Of a stretch of 64,000 nt of DNA, positions 60,654 to 64,000 are shown in pieces. How positions within the stretch are numbered: the first letter of the stretch is position 1; each line of letters begins with the position of its first letter. The stretch covers positions 144,519-208,518 of the forward strand of contig NZ_QKQS01000012.1 in assembly GCF_003226555.1 (NCBI RefSeq). Direction: 5' to 3'. The position numbers and the translations under genes are program-made. The notes below the pieces were generated by a model, which made no database searches, had not been told where the DNA came from, and saw nothing but the letters and a program-made list of their open reading frames with translations. Origin of the DNA: Rhodopseudomonas palustris (GTDB lineage Bacteria; Pseudomonadota; Alphaproteobacteria; Rhizobiales; Xanthobacteraceae).

Positions 60654-63008
60654 TCAGGCGTAGGCGCCATCTGAGTACGAGCCCCGCGACAGTGCATTAA
60701 GTCTGTCGGACATCAGCCGGATCGCATGCTCCGCGATCGACTCCGCCGACTGCCCCGGTGCCCCTTGGATGTTGAAGGTGTTGTTCATCACAACGCCACC
60801 CCCGCCGCCGCTCCTGCTAGGGGCCGCACCGCCACCCTGACCGCGTAGCAGCCGCAACGTGTCGGCCGCGCTGAACACATGGCCGGAGACGTTCGGCGCG
60901 AACAGCTCCGGCCCGCGTTCGCTGGTCAGATAGAGCCGCCCCGCCTGCACCGGCCCGCCGGTCGCGCGGGCGCCGGCAATCGCCGGCTTTGCCGCCGTCG
61001 CCGCGCCGACCGCGCTGCCGCCGAGGCCGATCGCGCTCCGGATTCGCGGTCCTATGTTCGACACCCAATTCAGCAGCGCTGCGAATTTGGCCTTCATCCC
61101 CTCCCACAGTTGCGCAAGCAGATTGACGCCGGCATCGTACAGCCCCGACGCTGCCGCGCTGATCCGCCCTGGCAAGCCGGCAATAAATGCGACAAGTTCC
61201 TCGAATTTTTGCACCACCGCGGTGACAGCACCGCCGACGGCCGTTCCGAGCGTCCGTCCGAATTCGACCCAACTCGCGGTCGAGATATTGAGCGCGTCGA
61301 GGGCAGCGGTGATTTTGTCCTTCAACCAACCTATGGCGTCGACCAACGGCCGCAGCGTCGACATGACGGGTCCTACGGCCTTCATGAAGGCGCTGCCGAA
61401 GCTGGAGAACATCGCTTTGATGCCCGACCAGTTCTGATAGATGAAGGCGCCGGCGGCGCCGATAGCCAGCAGCACAGCGCCAATTCCAGTTCCGATCAAA
61501 GCAATCCGCAGCCCGACCAGCGCCGCGCGGACGAGCTTGATCGGATTGAGCATGCCAAGCATCGCCGCCGCTGCGATCTTCAATGCGCCGCCGCTACCAA
61601 CGATCGCGCTCGCTGCGGCAAAGCCGATCATCGCGCTCCGCACCGCCCGGAGCGCGGCACCGAATGGCAGCATCGCCGCATGGGCGACCCACACCGCAGC
61701 CGCAAGCCCGCGCATCGCTCCCGCCGCGGTCGCCAGTGCCCCGCCCCACATCCAAAGCAACCCCCATTTCGCTGCAATGCCGGCGATCCGCAGCCCGATC
61801 AGCGCCGCGCTGGTGCCGATCACCGCGCGGGTGAGGCCGGGATGGTCCTTGGCGAATTGCGACAACTTTTCAATGAAAGGATGCAGCGCTTTCATGGTGT
61901 CATTCAGCGCCGGCAGCAGCGCCGCGCCGATCGTCACCGACATCACGTTCAGCCGGTTCTTGAAGAGCTGCACCGCATTCGCCGTGGTCGCCGTCCGCGC
62001 CTCGAATTCTTTCTGCGCTGATCCGAGATATTTGGTTCGGTCACTGACCATCCCGAGCACATCGTCGAGCAGCTTCACGTTGTCGATCAACGGCGCGATG
62101 GCGCGCGCTTCGTCGCCGAAGATCGTCGAGATCACGCTCGCCTGCAGATGCTTCGGCAGCTTCGCGATCCGCGCCAGCACGTCGCGGAATGTGCCGACCG
62201 CATCCTTTTGCATCGCCTTCGTCACCTTCATCGAAGTAAGGCCGAGCTGCTTAAACGCCGCCTCGCCGTTCTTGGTGACTGTGTTCCCTTTGGTGAGCGC
62301 GCGGCCGACGTTGCGGAACGAGGTTGCCGCGACTTCGGATTCGGCACCGGCCGCGATCATCGCCGCGCCGAGCGCTGCGGTCTGTTCGGCAGAGAAGCCA
62401 TATTGTTTACCCTGCACGCCGACGCGTTTCATATAATCGATGAGTTGTGGCGCTTTAGCCGCGACATTGTTAGACAAGTAGTTCATCGCATCGGCGAGCG
62501 CGCTGGCTTGCTCGACGGTGTAGCCGAGCCCCGTCTTGATTTTCGCCATATCGTCGCCGGCCTGCGCCGCGGTCATATCGAACGCTGTCGCGAGCTTTGC
62601 GACCATCTCGGTGAAGGCAAGGATCTCGTTTTCCTTCATACCGGCCGCGCCGGCGGCGGCGCTGATCGCGGCGAGGTCCTTCGCTACGATCGGGATGCGT
62701 TTCGACAACGTCAGAAGATCGTCACCCATCTTAGCGAACGACTGCGGCGTCTCGAAGTCGACCACCTTCTTGACGTCGGCCATTGCGCTCTCGAAATCGA
62801 TCGCCGCCTTAACCGGCGTGCTGATCGATTTTGCGAGAGCGTAGCCGGCCGCCGCTGCGCCGAGGAGTTGCGTTTGCGTCGACGCCAGCGCCGCGGCATT
62901 GCGCACCTGTGCGGCACTGATGCGGCTCAGGGCGCCGGAGATCGCCCGCGCGGGCCCGGTCGCTCGGTCGAGTAGTTCGATGATCAGTTTGCTGGTAAGA
63001 GTCGCCAT
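60654..63008 (-). CDS. Phage tail tape measure protein (TP901 family)
   Basis: 784 residues. It has the TP901 core domain (GDDMAKIKTGLGYTVEQASAL, ALGAAMIAAGAESEVAATSF and FGDEARAIAPLIDNV) near residues 60-330, two long hydrophobic stretches (about 410-480 and 495-540), and a C-terminal Gly-rich end. It sets phage tail length and probably forms the injection channel. It lies upstream of the terminase genes in transcription order, which is unusual. Confidence 0.9.
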   Translation of the reverse strand: MATLTSKLIIELLDRATGPARAISGALSRISAAQVRNAAALASTQTQLLGAAAAGYALAKSISTPVKAAIDFESAMADVKKVVDFETPQSFAKMGDDLLTLSKRIPIVAKDLAAISAAAGAAGMKENEILAFTEMVAKLATAFDMTAAQAGDDMAKIKTGLGYTVEQASALADAMNYLSNNVAAKAPQLIDYMKRVGVQGKQYGFSAEQTAALGAAMIAAGAESEVAATSFRNVGRALTKGNTVTKNGEAAFKQLGLTSMKVTKAMQKDAVGTFRDVLARIAKLPKHLQASVISTIFGDEARAIAPLIDNVKLLDDVLGMVSDRTKYLGSAQKEFEARTATTANAVQLFKNRLNVMSVTIGAALLPALNDTMKALHPFIEKLSQFAKDHPGLTRAVIGTSAALIGLRIAGIAAKWGLLWMWGGALATAAGAMRGLAAAVWVAHAAMLPFGAALRAVRSAMIGFAAASAIVGSGGALKIAAAAMLGMLNPIKLVRAALVGLRIALIGTGIGAVLLAIGAAGAFIYQNWSGIKAMFSSFGSAFMKAVGPVMSTLRPLVDAIGWLKDKITAALDALNISTASWVEFGRTLGTAVGGAVTAVVQKFEELVAFIAGLPGRISAAASGLYDAGVNLLAQLWEGMKAKFAALLNWVSNIGPRIRSAIGLGGSAVGAATAAKPAIAGARATGGPVQAGRLYLTSERGPELFAPNVSGHVFSAADTLRLLRGQGGGAAPSRSGGGGGVVMNNTFNIQGAPGQSAESIAEHAIRLMSDRLNALSRGSYSDGAYA

Positions 63009-63012
63009 CGTC

Positions 63013-63159
63013 TCAACCTCGTTTCGGCACTTCGATGCGCAACACCACGTTCAACGCATCGATGTAGAGCGTGAACCGATCCCAGAACATGTCCTCAACA
63101 TCCGGGATCGGCGTGTGCAGGTGTCGCGCCAGCATCGCCACCGCGACGCTCGCGCTCAC
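63013..63159 (-). CDS. Short tail-chaperone-type ORF (GpE-like position)
   Basis: 48 codons from a GTG at 63159 that overlaps the chaperone's TGA (GTGA). It reads MSASVAVAMLARHLHTPIPD, then VEDMFWDRFTLYIDALN, then VVLRIEVPKRG and a stop at 63013, five bases before the tape measure start. Position between the tail assembly chaperone and the tape measure gene matches the small ORFs (E', T) that many phages place there, sometimes reached by ribosomal frameshifting. Reinitiation rather than frameshift fits the GTGA overlap. Confidence 0.55.
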   Translation of the reverse strand: MSASVAVAMLARHLHTPIPDVEDMFWDRFTLYIDALNVVLRIEVPKRG

Positions 63160-63512
63160 TCCTTCATCAGGGCCGCCAGCGCCTTGGTCAGCGCGCCCTG
63201 CATCATCTCCGCATCCGCGGCCCGCTGCTTCGCTAGTGACTTTCCCACCATCGGCGCCGCCAGCTCCTCGAGACGGTCGAAGTCATCATTGTCGAGCTCT
63301 TCGATCACTTGGATCGGCACGTCGGCCATCGACGCGTAGACCGCAAAGGTCTTGCGGCTCTCGCCATTCACCAGATCAGCGGCGACCCGATCCTTCGCCT
63401 TCATCTTCCGAAGCGTGAGCGTCGGATAGGTTTTGTCGCCGATCTTGATCGGCGTGGTCGGCGTGAAAGTAACAGTCGTCGGGGCGGTGGTCGCGGTCTC
63501 AGTCGTGGTCAT
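63156..63512 (-). CDS. Phage tail assembly chaperone
   Basis: 118 residues. Opens with a Thr-rich stretch, then TYPTLTLRKMKAKDRVAADL and ADVPIQVIEELDNDDFDRLE, and ends KALAALMKE. This pattern matches the phage tail assembly chaperone family (gpE/41/14 type), which precedes the tape measure gene. AAGGTGA lies upstream of the ATG. Confidence 0.8.
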   Translation of the reverse strand: MTTTETATTAPTTVTFTPTTPIKIGDKTYPTLTLRKMKAKDRVAADLVNGESRKTFAVYASMADVPIQVIEELDNDDFDRLEELAAPMVGKSLAKQRAADAEMMQGALTKALAALMKE

Positions 63513-63822
63513 GGGTCACCTTGTTGTAGGTTGGAAGGTTGCGAATGAAGGCGGTGTTGCGTTCCAGCCGATCGGCGATCGACCGGCTGGCGGTGATCGC
63601 CGCTGCGGCGCTGCCAGTGACGACCGCGCGTTCGGCGATCCGTGCGATCGCCAGCATCGGCGCGACGTAGCGCTCGGCGATCTCCGCCGTCAGCCGCGCT
63701 CGCATGGCAAGGAGGTCGAGATTGCGAGCCACGGCGGCAGCCGCCGGAGCGACACGTTGAGCGGCTTGGATCACGGCGGCGAGTTGCTGAGCACTCGGAA
63801 GATGATTGATCGGCATTGTCAC
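63499..63822 (-). CDS. Hypothetical phage structural-module protein
   Basis: 107 residues, MTMPINHLPSAQQLAAVIQA and an Ala-rich helical core (LTAEIAERYVAPMLAIARIA). Overlaps the tail chaperone start by 14 bases. Not recognised. The bases 63823-64000 hold no complete gene. A short frame ending AEGVPPQS at 63972 could be the 3' end of the next structural gene. Confidence 0.45.
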   Translation of the reverse strand: MTMPINHLPSAQQLAAVIQAAQRVAPAAAAVARNLDLLAMRARLTAEIAERYVAPMLAIARIAERAVVTGSAAAAITASRSIADRLERNTAFIRNLPTYNKVTHDHD

Positions 63823-64000
63823 TTCGGCACCTCCGTCGGTTTGCAGAGAGAGTTGCCGACCGCTGCTTGTTCACAGCGGCCGGCGAGAGCGCTTGCAGGA
63901 CACGGGAGGAGGCCCGTGCGGGATCTGCGCTGTATGGGGGCCAACCCACCCCTGACCAAACCGAAAGGTGCTCAAGACTGAGGCGGGACACCTTCCGCTT

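Overview
The window is GC-rich, gene-dense chromosomal DNA from an alphaproteobacterium of the Bradyrhizobium/Rhodopseudomonas group; gene content and order fit a Rhodopseudomonas palustris-like phototroph best. Evidence is the cycHJKL cytochrome c maturation operon beside a PhoPQ/FeuPQ-like two-component pair, degP and glnE, a putative NifA/sigma-54 promoter, an FlbT-like protein beside a flagellin, and gene transfer agent (GTA) genes. The assignment is by family recognition only.

Region 1 (1-6127, minus strand): degP, an OmpR-type response regulator, a soluble PAS chemotaxis receptor, a histidine kinase and the start of glnE. Region 2 (6.3-11.4 kb, plus strand): a ferredoxin-ferritin fusion and a second ferritin-like protein behind a putative NifA/sigma-54 promoter, then a COG0523 metal GTPase and a formamidase (AmiF), each preceded by a near-identical Zur-like palindrome, a small CxxC protein and a patch of short hairpin repeats. 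Region 3 (11.4-17.7 kb): a secreted 1480-residue RHS protein with a Sel1-type neighbour, followed by a decayed IS630 element and a truncated SDH-type serine protease. This block looks less GC-rich by eye. Region 4 (17.8-27.3 kb, minus strand): ccmI-ccmE-ccmF-ccmH, hypothetical genes and the FeuPQ-like pair.

Region 5 (27.4-53.2 kb) is a broken-up GTA structural cluster on the minus strand. Its parts are a 3' remnant of terminase, genes equivalent to g6-g12, g13-g14, and g15 with a tail-fibre-like protein, endolysin and holin. Unrelated genes sit between the parts: a trypsin-like protease and a small secreted protein where g3-g5 should be; a 10.7-kb block of fatty-acid oxidation genes, regulators and a large flagellin between g12 and g13; and a MarR cassette (its partner membrane gene frameshifted) plus a membrane-protein gene between g14 and g15. 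Palindromic repeats lie at several of the breaks.

Region 6 (53.2-64 kb) is one end of a prophage: tyrosine integrase, excisionase-like and HTH proteins, small early genes, GpA-type terminase, tape measure protein and tail chaperone. The integrase lies directly against the GTA terminase remnant, suggesting that this prophage used the GTA terminase gene as its attachment site. The strongest candidates for new biology are the putative NifA-controlled ferredoxin-ferritin pair, the Zur-like control of a metal-independent formamidase, and the prophage-GTA junction.
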